A stretch of 64,000 nt of DNA from a virus, in the IMG/VR virus record IMGVR_UViG_3300042294_002093, positions 47,083 to 111,082 of that record; one strand, written 5' to 3'. The first letter of the stretch is position 1. Every line of letters starts with the position of its first letter. The notes under the pieces are model-generated. The model made no database searches. It saw only the letters and a program-made list of their open reading frames with translations, and was not told where the DNA came from. The translations under genes were made by a program, and so were the position numbers. Below are positions 28,563 to 39,100 of this stretch, piece by piece.

Positions 28563-28568
28563 ATTATA
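28563..28568 (-). promoter_or_regulatory. Promoter for major tail protein
   Basis: TTGTATAAT on the minus strand with roughly 47 nt of leader before the ATG at 28509. This leader, unlike those of the leaderless genes, carries a strong ribosome binding site. Confidence 0.55.
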
Positions 28569-28576
28569 CAACCCTT

Positions 28577-29119
28577 TTATACAATACTTGTGTCTTGGTG
28601 ATACTGAAAATCAATGATTATCTTGTTACCGCCATAGGTACGGGCTGTACCAAAGTCAATAATATCCCTGACCTCTTCAAGTTGATAAACTCTAAATCTG
28701 TGAAAAAAGAACTTGCAATCCATCCCGTCAATTGGACCATTTTCTTTTGCCCATTTATTAATTTCTTCGGCTGTCTCATCTTCACGATCCATCAAGCGAA
28801 ATACTGCTTCTTGAACACGAATCATTTGCTCTGTGACACCCTCTGCTGTTGCGTAAAAATAATAAAGAAGTTGCTCTTGCTTTATGTGTGGAAAAGATGA
28901 CCTACGCATACGAACAAGTCTATCCCATGTTGCCATAACACCAGCATACGAATATCTTTCATCATTTACTACAATCCATTGTTCGGTTAACTCGTCTATA
29001 GATGTTGGCCTAGAAGGAAAAAATGGCATTGGAACTTCTGCTAATTCAATAATTTTTTCCTGAAGATATTTATTAATCCATAAAACTGGAGTATTAAATG
29101 TTGATGTTGATTCTGCCAT
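28577..29119 (-). CDS. Tail terminator / neck protein
   Basis: 180 residues. It lies just before the major tail protein and after the HK97 gp10-like protein, the normal slot of the tail terminator. The sequence starts with a helix (VLWINKYLQEKIIELAEV) and ends with a beta strand (NKIIIDFQYHQD), as in terminators that cap the tail tube. The assignment is by synteny and general pattern. Confidence 0.65.
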   Translation of the reverse strand: MAESTSTFNTPVLWINKYLQEKIIELAEVPMPFFPSRPTSIDELTEQWIVVNDERYSYAGVMATWDRLVRMRRSSFPHIKQEQLLYYFYATAEGVTEQMIRVQEAVFRLMDREDETAEEINKWAKENGPIDGMDCKFFFHRFRVYQLEEVRDIIDFGTARTYGGNKIIIDFQYHQDTSIV

Positions 29120-29790
29120 TATGATACAGCCCCTGCATTTGCTACCCAGTCATGACCGATCTTTCTGCCAAGACTTCTTCCACCTCTTTTACTTGCTTTA
29201 ATATTTTTCTTAAACACTTGTGGTCTCTTAAAGTGATCTTGTAATCCACTTGATCTTAAAAATGATTGCTTGAAATATATTCCAAAAAACTCATCTATAA
29301 CTTTTTCAAACTGGCCCTTAGTCTGTCCTCCAGGACTATCAACTACGACACCATCTTTAGAATAAAACTCTTCACCATTTATTTCAAACCTAAGTGCATT
29401 AGCCTTTTTAGGAAGAATAGTTACAGAAACACCCTTTTCCATTATTGTTGCTTTATCATAAAATGGCACATTAGATCCATCTTTAATAGACGATGACTGC
29501 TTTAATGATGTGCTAAATGTTATTCCAAGATTGTTTATTTTATAATCTATGTCAAATAATCTTGCTTTTGGGCTTCCTGACTTACCCCATTCATATATAT
29601 GATGAAGTAGTTCTGGTGTTACTCTTGCATTTACATCAACATACTGTGAAGCAAGTTCTACAATTTCTGGTCCAAGTCTTTCATAAAGTTTGCGCTTACC
29701 TGTTTGAACTCCTTCAAGAAATCCATAAGAATATTTAATAATATTGTCCATGTCTTTAATAAATGCCTTGTCGTCAAATTTTACTCTCAT
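29119..29790 (-). CDS. Neck protein, HK97 gp10-like
   Basis: 223 residues. The N-terminal helices (FIKDMDNIIKYSYGFLEGVQ, KLYERLGPEIVELASQYVD) and central beta region (ALRFEINGEEFYSKDGVVVDSP) resemble the HK97 gp10 family of head-tail neck proteins. A lysine-arginine rich end (KRPQVFKKNIKASKRGGRSL) may contact DNA. Starts and stops overlap neighbours by a few bases. Confidence 0.7.
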   Translation of the reverse strand: MRVKFDDKAFIKDMDNIIKYSYGFLEGVQTGKRKLYERLGPEIVELASQYVDVNARVTPELLHHIYEWGKSGSPKARLFDIDYKINNLGITFSTSLKQSSSIKDGSNVPFYDKATIMEKGVSVTILPKKANALRFEINGEEFYSKDGVVVDSPGGQTKGQFEKVIDEFFGIYFKQSFLRSSGLQDHFKRPQVFKKNIKASKRGGRSLGRKIGHDWVANAGAVS

Positions 29791-30233
29791 ACATCTACCG
29801 CCTGATTTTCAGATCTACGTACCACTAAATTGTAATACTCAATGCCACCAAAGGGTCCTACAAATGGTTCTTGTGTTGCAACTTCAAAGATTGTAGATTT
29901 TCCTGCTCGTGGTCCTGCTGTTTCTGTATAAATATAATTACAATTTTTATCACGAACGTTTGTTAAAATAATGTTAGTTATTGAATGAGGAGCATCTAAA
30001 CTTGAAATTCTTATGTCTGTTTTTACTCTACCAATAAGAGTTGTTTTTTGTGTAATATTTACATTTGGCTTTACTTCTTCATTCCCTGCTGTTCCTGCAG
30101 CATTAAAATTAGCAGCAATAGTTTTATCTAAAATCCATGTTTTTTTAACATTTCCATATGTGCCTTGCTCAACATTTGGATAATAAATGTCCGCTTGCAT
30201 TGGAAATATAAAATCTGGCTCTTCGCATATCAT
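29787..30233 (-). CDS. Head-tail stopper-like protein
   Basis: 148 residues, beta-rich, located between the adaptor and the gp10-like protein, the usual order adaptor-stopper-gp10-terminator. It starts by sharing bases with the adaptor stop (TAATG) and ends in an overlap with the next gene. No enzymatic motif. Role inferred from gene order. Confidence 0.62.
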   Translation of the reverse strand: MICEEPDFIFPMQADIYYPNVEQGTYGNVKKTWILDKTIAANFNAAGTAGNEEVKPNVNITQKTTLIGRVKTDIRISSLDAPHSITNIILTNVRDKNCNYIYTETAGPRAGKSTIFEVATQEPFVGPFGGIEYYNLVVRRSENQAVDV

Positions 30234-31150
30234 TAAATTATCCCTGGCTTTACAATGGTCTTAACATATTTTTCTAGTATTTTATCTACCAAGAAATTGC
30301 CAGTACCGTCAAACATTGTTTTGTCAAACTGAATTTTAAATTGATCAGTGTTGTAGGCCGTTACATATCTTTTGTAGTAATCTAACTTTCCACACTTTAA
30401 GTCTTCTATTAAAAGTTTTTGTGCATACTCAATGTCTGCTGGAACTGTAATATACCCATAGTCAACAACAAATGTGTAGTCGTATCCTTGAGGAAAGCCA
30501 ACACCCTCATATCCATAGTATCCAAGATCTCCTCTTCCTATTGGAAGGTTTGGGGCAGTTGATTCGTATCTGTTCATTTGTCCAGCATAAACTTTTTGAA
30601 TTGCAGTTTTATCTGCTGTAATTACATACTCATATTTATTTGTATCTGGGGTCGATCTGTCATAAACTAGTTCGTTATTCTCATATACTTTAAATACTCT
30701 GTAAACTTTTTCCCATAGTGGGAAGTAATCTGAACCATTTCCAGTTCCAACTACTGTTACTTTTTTATTATAAAATCCTTCTGGTACAAATGTGTCAATT
30801 ATTGATCTTGCAACTAATTCTAATGTTGTGTATTCAGCAATCTCAGATGCAGTTGTTCCTAATGTATTTGGATCTACGTATGGCCTGATTAGTTCATAAA
30901 ACTCTTCGTAGATTAAAACTTCTGTATTGCTAACAATTTTAAAAAGTTCTACTCTATAATTATTGTCATATCTTCCAGGAAGAGAAATTTCTAAATTATC
31001 TCCTGTAGATGAATCTAAAAACTCTATATCTTGTACTGAAAGATCCGCCATATCTGTAACTCTTGCATAGATGTCTACATCGTTATACCCTGATGGTACA
31101 ACAAAGTTTACTGCAATTGTTTCATATGGCGGAACTCTCAATATTTCCAT
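30233..31150 (-). CDS. Head-tail adaptor with N-terminal beta domain
   Basis: 305 residues, longer than usual adaptors. The N-terminal ~100 residues are beta-rich (VNFVVPSGYNDVDIYARVTD), resembling a decoration or Ig-like domain. The C-terminal half is helical with an adaptor-like end (AQKLLIEDLKCGKLDYYKRY and a final KTIVKPGII). It follows the capsid genes and precedes the stopper, as expected for an adaptor ring on the portal. The extra N-terminal domain could decorate the neck. Confidence 0.65.
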   Translation of the reverse strand: MEILRVPPYETIAVNFVVPSGYNDVDIYARVTDMADLSVQDIEFLDSSTGDNLEISLPGRYDNNYRVELFKIVSNTEVLIYEEFYELIRPYVDPNTLGTTASEIAEYTTLELVARSIIDTFVPEGFYNKKVTVVGTGNGSDYFPLWEKVYRVFKVYENNELVYDRSTPDTNKYEYVITADKTAIQKVYAGQMNRYESTAPNLPIGRGDLGYYGYEGVGFPQGYDYTFVVDYGYITVPADIEYAQKLLIEDLKCGKLDYYKRYVTAYNTDQFKIQFDKTMFDGTGNFLVDKILEKYVKTIVKPGII

Positions 31151-31153
31151 GAA

Positions 31154-31585
31154 TTACTTCCCGAATTCCTTAGCGACCTCTTCTGGGGTTGCTATGCGAA
31201 TGTGTGAACGAGTAAGCCATTTTTCTGCTGCATTTTTTTCAACTATATTATAGCCACGGTAAACCTTGCCTACTTCTGACCATGTAACATTTTTTGTTGA
31301 GTGAATTGCTACTTTTTCTTTAACTTCAGTAGCCTTTGCACTCTTCTTTTTTGGGGATGCCTTTGGTGCTGTTGTTGCTCCAATAACTCCCTCTTCTACT
31401 GCGCCAAGTGCCTGAACTTCTTCAGGTGCCTCATATGCAGGTGCCTCAACTACTGCTTGAACTTCTTCTGCAATTGGAGTTTCTACAATAGGTTCTGCAA
31501 CTGGCTCTTCAACAACTGGTGTTTCAAAAACTGGTGCTTCATATATTGTTTCTTCTACAATTGGATTTTCATTAATGTTTTCCAT
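31154..31585 (-). CDS. Acidic Pro/Glu/Val-rich capsid-region protein
   Basis: 143 residues in three parts: an acidic low-complexity half (EAPVFETPVVEEPVAEP and more), a short basic hinge (SPKKKSAKATEVKEK), and a compact C-terminal domain (YRGYNIVEKNAAEKWLTR). The gene follows the major capsid gene and a terminator. It could be a capsid accessory or decoration protein with a flexible arm, but no family is recognised. Confidence 0.6.
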   Translation of the reverse strand: MENINENPIVEETIYEAPVFETPVVEEPVAEPIVETPIAEEVQAVVEAPAYEAPEEVQALGAVEEGVIGATTAPKASPKKKSAKATEVKEKVAIHSTKNVTWSEVGKVYRGYNIVEKNAAEKWLTRSHIRIATPEEVAKEFGK

Positions 31586-31625
31586 AATTCCTCCTTGTTA
31601 GTATTATATCATTATAAGTAATAAA

Positions 31626-31655
31626 GGGGAGTAAGAGCGTTAACTCCTACTCCCC
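31626..31655 (-). terminator. Terminator after major capsid gene
   Basis: A 12-bp stem (one G-U pair; GGGGAGTAGGAG with CTCTTACTCCCC) and a 6-nt loop, then TTTATTACTT on the minus strand. The short T run suggests partial termination, which would keep capsid mRNA in excess over downstream genes. Confidence 0.75.
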
Positions 31656-31676
31656 CTAATTTTTACTTTTTACAGA

Positions 31677-32825
31677 TTATGCATCTTCTGCAGCGTCTGC
31701 CCATGAGACAGCATCTTGTTCTTCCCATTGAATACCGAAGCGAACAAAGACTGTATATTCTACAGTGTCTTTCTTTGGCTTGTATTCACGGTTAACAGTG
31801 ATATCTCTTTGGAATCCCCATACACGGTTCTGAGGGAATGTCAAGTCGACATATCCTGCAGGGTAGTATGGAACTTCCTGAACGTCAATTCCTAGAACAC
31901 GTGTTGTACGTGCTCCACCGAATGTCTGTCCAGCGCCATCAAGGTATGCTTGACGGTTTGCAGCAGTACCTGCTGGACGGTTAGCAAATGCTTCTGCTAC
32001 TGCGTCTGCAAGTGTACCGTTGTTCTTGATGATTCCTTGGAATGCATCTGTACCTGCGTAGAACTTAAGGTTTGACTTAAGTGCACGGTACTTACGTGGC
32101 ATTGCAAGAATGATCTTCTGCATTGCGTCTGTTGACCATGTGTTATCTGCAACTGTTACAACTGCTTCATTTGCAAATCCATCAGTCTTAACACGGTTTA
32201 CGAAACCTTCCATAATTGAAAGGAATGCGTCTGATCCTGTACCTGTTCCGTTGATTGCAAGGTCTTCGATATCATTACCGAAAGCGTTTGTCATCAAGCG
32301 AACGATGTGATCTTCTAATTGTGCACCTTCGATGTTATCTTCTAGTGCTTCTGCAGATACTTCCCAGTCAAGACGAATTTTCTTTGTAGTCAATTCAACC
32401 TTTGAGAATGATGCACCTGCGTTTGTGTAGTCGCCAACTGCTTGCGCTGCTGCACGAATTACACGCTCTCCAACGTTTACCTTTTCGAGTTCCATTGTAT
32501 TGGCTCTCATAGTAACACGACGGCCATCTTGGGCGAGAATGGTAGCATCCCACACGTAGTCAATAAAACGACGTGCTTGCTCTGGACGTAGGATACCTGA
32601 TCCAGCCTCACCTGAAGGATTTACTGCGTTTGGTCCAGATACTGATCCTGCTAGTGCTGTTGGGATATTACCCAATACACCACCATCAGTATAATTACCT
32701 GGTACGTTTGAACCTGCATCTGAACCTGAAGCAAATGCTCCTTGTCCTTGATACAAACCTGGTGTGGTTCCGCCTAGGTTACCTGAAGTACCTGGCTGGT
32801 TCTTTTCTATAATTTGTTCCGACAT
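31677..32825 (-). CDS. Major capsid protein, HK97 fold
   Basis: 382 residues. A long Gly/Asn-rich N-terminal arm (1-80) leads to an HK97-like core: an N-arm/E-loop region (VGERVIRAAAQAVGDYT) with the following KIRLDWEVSAEALED, a helix with DHIVRLMTNAFGNDIEDLAING, and P-domain beta strands near the C-terminus (YTVFVRFGIQWEEQDAVSW). A near-perfect ribosome binding site (AGGAGGTG) 6 nt upstream is the strongest seen in the window, fitting the most abundant protein. It follows the protease/scaffold gene. Confidence 0.92.
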   Translation of the reverse strand: MSEQIIEKNQPGTSGNLGGTTPGLYQGQGAFASGSDAGSNVPGNYTDGGVLGNIPTALAGSVSGPNAVNPSGEAGSGILRPEQARRFIDYVWDATILAQDGRRVTMRANTMELEKVNVGERVIRAAAQAVGDYTNAGASFSKVELTTKKIRLDWEVSAEALEDNIEGAQLEDHIVRLMTNAFGNDIEDLAINGTGTGSDAFLSIMEGFVNRVKTDGFANEAVVTVADNTWSTDAMQKIILAMPRKYRALKSNLKFYAGTDAFQGIIKNNGTLADAVAEAFANRPAGTAANRQAYLDGAGQTFGGARTTRVLGIDVQEVPYYPAGYVDLTFPQNRVWGFQRDITVNREYKPKKDTVEYTVFVRFGIQWEEQDAVSWADAAEDA

Positions 32826-32830
32826 ATTGT

Positions 32831-32838
32831 CACCTCCT
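32831..32838 (-). promoter_or_regulatory. Consensus ribosome binding site of major capsid gene
   Basis: AGGAGGTG, an 8-base match to anti-Shine-Dalgarno, 5-6 nt before the capsid ATG. Many other genes in the window have weak or no site, so this one marks high expression. Confidence 0.85.
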
Positions 32839-32848
32839 GTGATTTTTT

Positions 32849-34135
32849 CTAAATGAATAGATCGGCTGTTTTGAGGAAACTACCGCCCCATAGGGATTTT
32901 TCAACCGTTTCAGGCTGATTCTGTACTATCTCGCCGAGATCGCCAGACTTTCGGAAAGCAGTGTCTTGCTCTACAAGTTCCACACGCTTACCAAATTCGT
33001 TAAATGTATTTGTTGCTGCTGCAATATCTTTTGCAACTGCCTCAAATGATTGTCTTGCTGTTTCAACATCTACCTTTGAAGACTTAAGCATTTCTACTTC
33101 TGCCTGCAAAGAGTTGACCTTTGAAACTAGATCGCTAAAGGCTGATTCTAGGGTATTCTTGATTTCTTCAACTGAATTAACAGTTGTTTCATCTGATTTA
33201 GATACCTCTATTGTTTCTTCAACTACATCAACTGCAGGAGTCTCTTCAGACTTTGCAACTTCTTCTGTAGGTGTTTCAACAATGGCATCAACCTCTGGAG
33301 CGACCTCTGACTTTGTTACTTCTACTGCTGCTTCTGTTTCGATAACTTCTGCAACTGCTTCTGTGTTTTTTGTCATAGGTTTTTCCTCCTTGTTAATCTT
33401 AGAAGTATTAATGCCTTTAGCACTATCAACTAAGAATTTTATCATTGTTACTTTTTCGTTATCTGTTTTTTCAACGAAACCTATATTTGCCATTTGTTCA
33501 CCAGTGGTTGGACTTACCTCTGATTCATTTTCTGAAACCATTACAATACCTGATTCCTTATCATAAAAAACATTTTCTAAAATTGTTTCATCACCTTTAA
33601 TAATATTTACTCCATCAACCTTTTCAACAGATACAATGTTTGCAAACTGATTTGCTGGGGAATCTACAAGACTCAACTCAACTAAATCATATTGCTTAAT
33701 AATTCTAATTTGTTTGTCTAACTTTTCATCATAACCATCGTCCCACTTATTCATTTTTCCACCAATAGAAAAACCAGCAAGGGTTCCATCTAGAACTTTT
33801 TCCCAAGTATCTTGGGCACCTTTTGAAACATAAGCAGATACAAATACTCCATTATAAAACTTCTTTGATTCTGGATCAAAATATTTTTCTGCTTTAAAGT
33901 TTACCATCTTGCCTACTGCTAATGGCTGATGCATTTCTCTAATGTTGCCACGAAATTTTGCAAACGCTTCCATTGATGCTTCTGCTGTTACAATGTCATC
34001 TTGCTTATCAACATTGTCTAAAGATGCAAATCCAGATACGATTCTACGCTCTTTGTCTACCTTACTAAAAGGCATTGACAAACGAAGATTGTCCCCATCT
34101 GAATTCCAATGGGCTTTGGATATATTAATCACCAT
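32849..34135 (-). CDS. Prohead protease fused to scaffold-like domain
   Basis: 428 residues. Residues 1-180 look like the XkdF-type (S78-like) capsid maturation protease: GFASLDNVDKQDDIV, likely catalytic His69 (REMHQP) and Ser123 (GFSIGGK), then DLVELSLVDSPANQFA. The rest is an acidic low-complexity region (TEAVAEVIETEAAVEV) and a coiled coil (SLQAEVEMLKSSKVDVETAR), as in scaffold proteins. Protease and scaffold would thus be made as one chain and cut during head maturation. It lies between portal and capsid genes, as expected. Confidence 0.88.
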   Translation of the reverse strand: MVINISKAHWNSDGDNLRLSMPFSKVDKERRIVSGFASLDNVDKQDDIVTAEASMEAFAKFRGNIREMHQPLAVGKMVNFKAEKYFDPESKKFYNGVFVSAYVSKGAQDTWEKVLDGTLAGFSIGGKMNKWDDGYDEKLDKQIRIIKQYDLVELSLVDSPANQFANIVSVEKVDGVNIIKGDETILENVFYDKESGIVMVSENESEVSPTTGEQMANIGFVEKTDNEKVTMIKFLVDSAKGINTSKINKEEKPMTKNTEAVAEVIETEAAVEVTKSEVAPEVDAIVETPTEEVAKSEETPAVDVVEETIEVSKSDETTVNSVEEIKNTLESAFSDLVSKVNSLQAEVEMLKSSKVDVETARQSFEAVAKDIAAATNTFNEFGKRVELVEQDTAFRKSGDLGEIVQNQPETVEKSLWGGSFLKTADLFI

Positions 34136-34164
34136 TATATTATATACCCGTTTTTAGTAATATA

Positions 34165-35775
34165 TTACAAATCGGACAATTCGACCATGTCGTCAAATTT
34201 TCTACCTTCGCCTTTTGGATTTCTTCCACTTACAGTGGCTACTCCATCGGATTGGTTATTAGTTCTTTCAGTATCTCGTGCTCTATTTGCATTATCATTT
34301 GCTGTATCTTGAGGCTTTGGATCAAAAGGCTCATTACCACCTTCTATCTGTGGCAGACCAAGAAGTTCTCTACCCTCATTGGGCATCATAACCTGTGTCT
34401 TTACAAGTCTTTCAATAATTTGTGACTGAGCAATTTCATCAGTAAGAGTTAACTCATTAAACTTAAATTCAAGAATATCTGTCTTTTCTTTTATGATCTT
34501 ATTGATCATTTTTTCAAGATTTCTTTGTGCTGGTCTAGCAACTTGCTCTTTGAATGTACGATCTTGAGAAAGCGCAGCAGCGATTGCAGACGAATCAGAT
34601 CCACCAATTTTAGAAAGTGGTACCTGGTGTGCAACAAGAATGTCGTCACGATTTTGTTTTCTATATTCTTTAAATGATGCCTCTTGCACACCATTTTCAA
34701 CTGGATCCATTTTAAACTCTACCTTGTTAGTGTCAGAGTCTCCTGGCAATGGAATATAAAGAGTTCTGTGGTTTTGGCCTTTAAGTCCTGTCTGCAAAAA
34801 TCTAAACATTTTGTCTTCTGCTTCTGCAGATAACTTGGCGCCCTTAAGAGTTACAACATATCTTGGTGTTGCTTTGTTTTGGAAATAATCAATATTATAT
34901 TGTGATGCAAGTTGATCTCCATGCAATGACCCAATTGCAGACATTATGTCTGGCACTCCATAAAAAGTATTTAGTGGAGAGTATTCTTTAAAATGAATAA
35001 TCTCATTTGGTCTTGGATCTGTTCCAAGTGGGTTTGAATTATTTGCTCCAAAATTACGAAAGTAAACAACTTTGTTTGCAATTACTTGAACAAAGCCATC
35101 ACGAAGTCTGCGTACTCTCATAGTCGTTGATGGAATATGACCAACATAACCAATCTCTCCACGAGTAGTTCTTCCAATTTCAAGGTAACCATTTCCTGTT
35201 GATTGAAGGTCAGTAAAAACTTTTTCCATTGTTGTAGTAAAAGAATCTTCATCATTTAAAGATTCAAGCCAATCAGTTATTTCAATTTTTGCTCTTTCAA
35301 TTCTTTTTCTTGCATTTTCAGAAGTCTTTGGTTCAGATGCTTCCAACTTAAGCATAGTTCTTTTTGAAATTTTAAACTCATAACCAAGACCAACAATGTT
35401 TTCAACCTTTGCATCAATTGCAGCATGGTTTGCAAACGAAGTATCATAAAAACTTGCAAGTTCATATAAATTCCATGGTGGAGTAATAACATCAAATAAT
35501 CCATACGCATTTCTGTAAACAGTTCCTGAATTAATTTCTTTAGATCTTGCTCCGTTTATTCCAACGCTTTCTGCTCTTGAACTATTAAGATATGTTTGTG
35601 ATGCTTCTGCTTTTACTAGTCTAGAAGTTCTTCTTTTAAAGTTATTGTCTAAACCCTGTAAATCTTTAACAATATCCCATGTTTGATTAAATGGATCTTG
35701 TTTTGTAAAAGTATCATCTTCTGGCAAAAGATTGTCAGTTTTTGCTCTTATAATAAAATCTTTGTCTTCACTCAT
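34165..35775 (-). CDS. Portal protein
   Basis: 536 residues, dodecameric channel for DNA at the capsid vertex. The sequence matches PBSX/HK97-like portals by pattern: YGVPDIMSAIGSLHGDQLASQ, a following KATPRYVVTLKGAKLS segment, and a crown region with LVKTQVMMPNEGRELLGLP near the C-terminus. The C-terminal tail is Asn/Asp/Arg rich. It starts by sharing a base with the 134-aa gene stop (TAATG-type coupling) and is followed by the protease. No terminase gene lies upstream. Confidence 0.92.
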   Translation of the reverse strand: MSEDKDFIIRAKTDNLLPEDDTFTKQDPFNQTWDIVKDLQGLDNNFKRRTSRLVKAEASQTYLNSSRAESVGINGARSKEINSGTVYRNAYGLFDVITPPWNLYELASFYDTSFANHAAIDAKVENIVGLGYEFKISKRTMLKLEASEPKTSENARKRIERAKIEITDWLESLNDEDSFTTTMEKVFTDLQSTGNGYLEIGRTTRGEIGYVGHIPSTTMRVRRLRDGFVQVIANKVVYFRNFGANNSNPLGTDPRPNEIIHFKEYSPLNTFYGVPDIMSAIGSLHGDQLASQYNIDYFQNKATPRYVVTLKGAKLSAEAEDKMFRFLQTGLKGQNHRTLYIPLPGDSDTNKVEFKMDPVENGVQEASFKEYRKQNRDDILVAHQVPLSKIGGSDSSAIAAALSQDRTFKEQVARPAQRNLEKMINKIIKEKTDILEFKFNELTLTDEIAQSQIIERLVKTQVMMPNEGRELLGLPQIEGGNEPFDPKPQDTANDNANRARDTERTNNQSDGVATVSGRNPKGEGRKFDDMVELSDL

Positions 35776-36179
35776 TAGTCGTCATTTCCATATTTTGCAA
35801 TAGTGTCTTTGGCTGCCTGAACTGCACCAAGATCATTCATTGAAGGAATTAATCCTTCTGATAGCCTTTGTTTTTGCTCAGAGTATTCTTCTTCTGAGAT
35901 TCTCGTTAGTCCTGGAACAAATACGCAAGTTCCATCTCCTTCATCCCCGTAATATTTAGCAGCATCTTTAAGTTTAGATATCTGCATAATGTCACCCTTC
36001 ATTGATTCAATGTTAAGAACAGAGCCATTACCATCTGTAAACCATTTTCCGTTAGCCTTTTTGTATACATAAAGACCCCACTCGTAATTTTTTTCAATAA
36101 CTTTTACACGGGATTCTCCTACTTGCCCTTTCATTCGTGGCAATGCTTTACGCTTTTTCTTTGTATCTTGGTTATTCAT
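35775..36179 (-). CDS. Hypothetical protein upstream of portal
   Basis: 134 residues with a basic N-terminus (TKKKRKALPRMKGQ) and a small beta domain (YEWGLYVYKKANGKWFTDGNG). TATACT in an extended -10 context (TGG) lies 7 nt before its ATG, so it may begin the head operon with a leaderless mRNA. It occupies a spot where terminase genes usually sit but shows no ATPase or nuclease motif. Confidence 0.7.
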   Translation of the reverse strand: MNNQDTKKKRKALPRMKGQVGESRVKVIEKNYEWGLYVYKKANGKWFTDGNGSVLNIESMKGDIMQISKLKDAAKYYGDEGDGTCVFVPGLTRISEEEYSEQKQRLSEGLIPSMNDLGAVQAAKDTIAKYGNDD

Positions 36180-36186
36180 GTCAACA

Positions 36187-36192
36187 AGTATA
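36187..36192 (-). promoter_or_regulatory. Extended -10 promoter (TGGTATACT) of head operon
   Basis: TGG TATACT, 7 nt before the ATG at 36179, placed just after the stop of the 1232-aa gene. No ribosome binding site in between. Confidence 0.65.
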
Positions 36193-36197
36193 CCATA

Positions 36198-39100
36198 TTA
36201 GATGGCATTTTCGGTTGATGACTGCCAAGATATTTCTGTATCAAAAGAATATTGGTAATTATTTAACCTAAAAAGCCTTGTATCATCAATTATAAACTTG
36301 TTTGTTCCAGCGTAACTCTTATAAATATCTCCTGGATTTACTCCATAATAAGAGGTTGTTGATAAGATTAAAACCCCTTGCCAAATATATGCTGGATTCC
36401 AGTATTCCCAATCTAAGGTTAAAGGACCGTTAAATTTTATTTTAAACCATGGTCGCACTGTAATATTTTGGACTTCTTGCAGATTTGTTGACTTATAATG
36501 GGAAACTAGATTAACTAAGATTGGGCCAGTTATCTTAATTGATCCAACATAATTTGAAAAATCTAATAGGCTTGAAAACGAAATACCTAACATTCCCCAT
36601 TCACGTACTGTAATATTTGGTTCTTTAACAATATTTCCATTCCAATAAAAGCCAATACCATCTTCAATTTGACCAGTGTTTGCATTTACTGCATAGATTT
36701 TTGCTCTCTTTCCTTCTGGATGATTTGCAACTATAAATATTTTTAGTCTATTGCCTTTACTTTCTATTTCAAAAATTTGTGTTGGAGCAAAAGGAAAAAA
36801 ATCTTGATCGTATCTAATTGCTGCTTGCATAGCCATTACCTTATAATTGCTAGACTGATTTGAATTAATTGGAATTGCTAATCCACGGTCTATAAGCGGA
36901 TCATAGGTTCCCTTTATTTGTAATCCAGAATTTTTTGTTAAGTAAAGGTACGGAGATGTACCTTTATAAATTGTGTATGGATTGACTCCTTTATAATCAT
37001 AGTAAATTCCAGATTTCCTGTATGGATAAACAGGAACACCAAATCTAGTTCCAATAGGATTAGCAGAAGAATCATTGTATGCTTGAGAAGCAAGTTGTAA
37101 ACTTCTAATATTAATGGGCTTATTTAATATTCCAAGAACTTTAAAGTTTAAGTGAAGAACAACATACAGGTCATTAAAATCTATTCCAGTTGGAGGATAA
37201 ATTAACATTCCATCAACTACTTCATATTTTGTATTAATCCAATTACCTACTGGATTTACGATACCGTTTTTAGGTGCAAGTTCTGTTGTTGTAAAAAATG
37301 ACTCTGCGTTAGTAGATGTATTTTCAAGGTATTGAAATGTTACATAGGATTTTACAAGAGAATTTGAGGTATCGTACTTATAACTTTTTGTAGATTTATT
37401 TGCAAGGTCCTGGTAGTCGTTATATCCTGTATATAGTTGATTATCTAAAGAGTCATAACCTCTTTGAATTGGGCTTTGATATTCTGCTTGTAATTCTTGA
37501 TAACTCCATCCTAATTCAGATGAAGTTTCTTGCTCTGTATATTTTGATGGAGATGGATAGTTTATATTAAATTGAAGAAAATCTAAGTCATATTGTTCAT
37601 TGCCTTTGGCATCTAATACATACTGAGCAAAATGTCTAAGAGCAACCTTATCTTCCCAATATCCGTCTATATCTATATCTAAAGCAAATGTTTCAAAATA
37701 TTTTTTTGGGCTTAGTGTATAACTTGCAATATGGTTAATCAATTTAACAGAAGAATATTGAGCAGGTGGTCCCCCATCTAAAACGTAGTTCCAAAAATCT
37801 GGACTTGCTCCCTGATACTCACCAGCATCATAATCAATATATTGTCCAAATTTATCAAACACATCTTCAAATTGTACTGGCACACCAGATTCATTAAACA
37901 ATTCTGCTATATAAAGATAGTTTCTTTCTGTAGAAAATCCAACTTTATATATGTTTCCAGTAAATGTTTTATTCAACTCTTTGCTTCCACCAACATATAA
38001 TTTTAACGATGCACGATTTCCAAAAAATAAACTAGCACTACTTCCATAATTTTCTGTAAATTTAGAAATATCAAGTCCTACTGTAAATTCTTCTCCAATT
38101 CTTGCTGTAGTTGTTTTATATATAACCTCTTCTAATGTATTAAATTTTAACTTATACTCAATCTCTAGATTTGGCTTTAACTCAATAGAGAAACTATTAT
38201 TTGTTGATTCGTCTTCTATTTTAAAAAAAGTTTGATTTGATGTTGGAGTAGATAATATTTTAAACACGCCGTAAAAACATTTAATTTCATTGTTAGTCAC
38301 ATTTAACTTATCAAAAAGTATATATCCGTTTGTGTCATTCCAGGAAGCAGACGGTCTCATTTTTACATAAAGGTTATTTTCGTTTGGCAAAAGATATGAA
38401 TCATTATAAAAATCTTGGCTAGTTTTATTGCTAAAAAATAATTCTGGTAAATAATAGTCTGGGCATGATAAATAGTTTGATGAAGTATTAAGGTTATCTA
38501 TAGAAGCGTCTGACCATTTAACTAGATCTGGATAAGAATAATTTTTTGTATAATCAGCAAAAGCATAATCAATAAACATAGATGTCCCGCTGTAAGATGC
38601 ATTAATGTTTTCTGGAACTTCTACTCCTTGGCCATAAACAAATCTTCTTTTTGCTACCAATGCTGGAACTTGATAAGGATATATTGCAACGCAATCAATT
38701 TCTATTGGATATACATCCTCATACGCATAAAATCCTATCCAATCTTGATTTTTACCATCTTCGTCATACTTTTCTGGAAAAGATAGTTCATCTGTTATAA
38801 AATTTAAAGATATTACCTGTTCTCCATTTATTAATAAACTTGCAGAATTATTAGTTATTCTTATGTGCATAAGCATTGGCCTTGTCCATTCTCCAACATA
38901 ATGAGAAGAATAGTTTTTACCAATCTTTAATGTTATAAAAGGACCGTCAACATATATTCCGTCGTTAGATTTAATTGGACCACAAATTCTTTTTTTGGTT
39001 GGTGAATCTGAGTTTATCCTCATCCACATTTCTAGGGTATACTCTTTAAACTTTCCATCCTCATTTAAAAAACCAAAGCCAGGAAGAATTAATGATGGAG

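Noticed and set aside
31301-31621. Plus-strand Cys/Phe/Trp-rich frame opposite the acidic capsid-region gene
   Set aside because: It is the mirror of a GAA/GTT-rich repeat; no binding site and no sensible domain.
32961-33566. 201-codon plus-strand frame opposite the protease/scaffold gene
   Set aside because: Low-complexity Ser/Thr sequence mirrored from the acidic scaffold region; the minus-strand gene has clear motifs.
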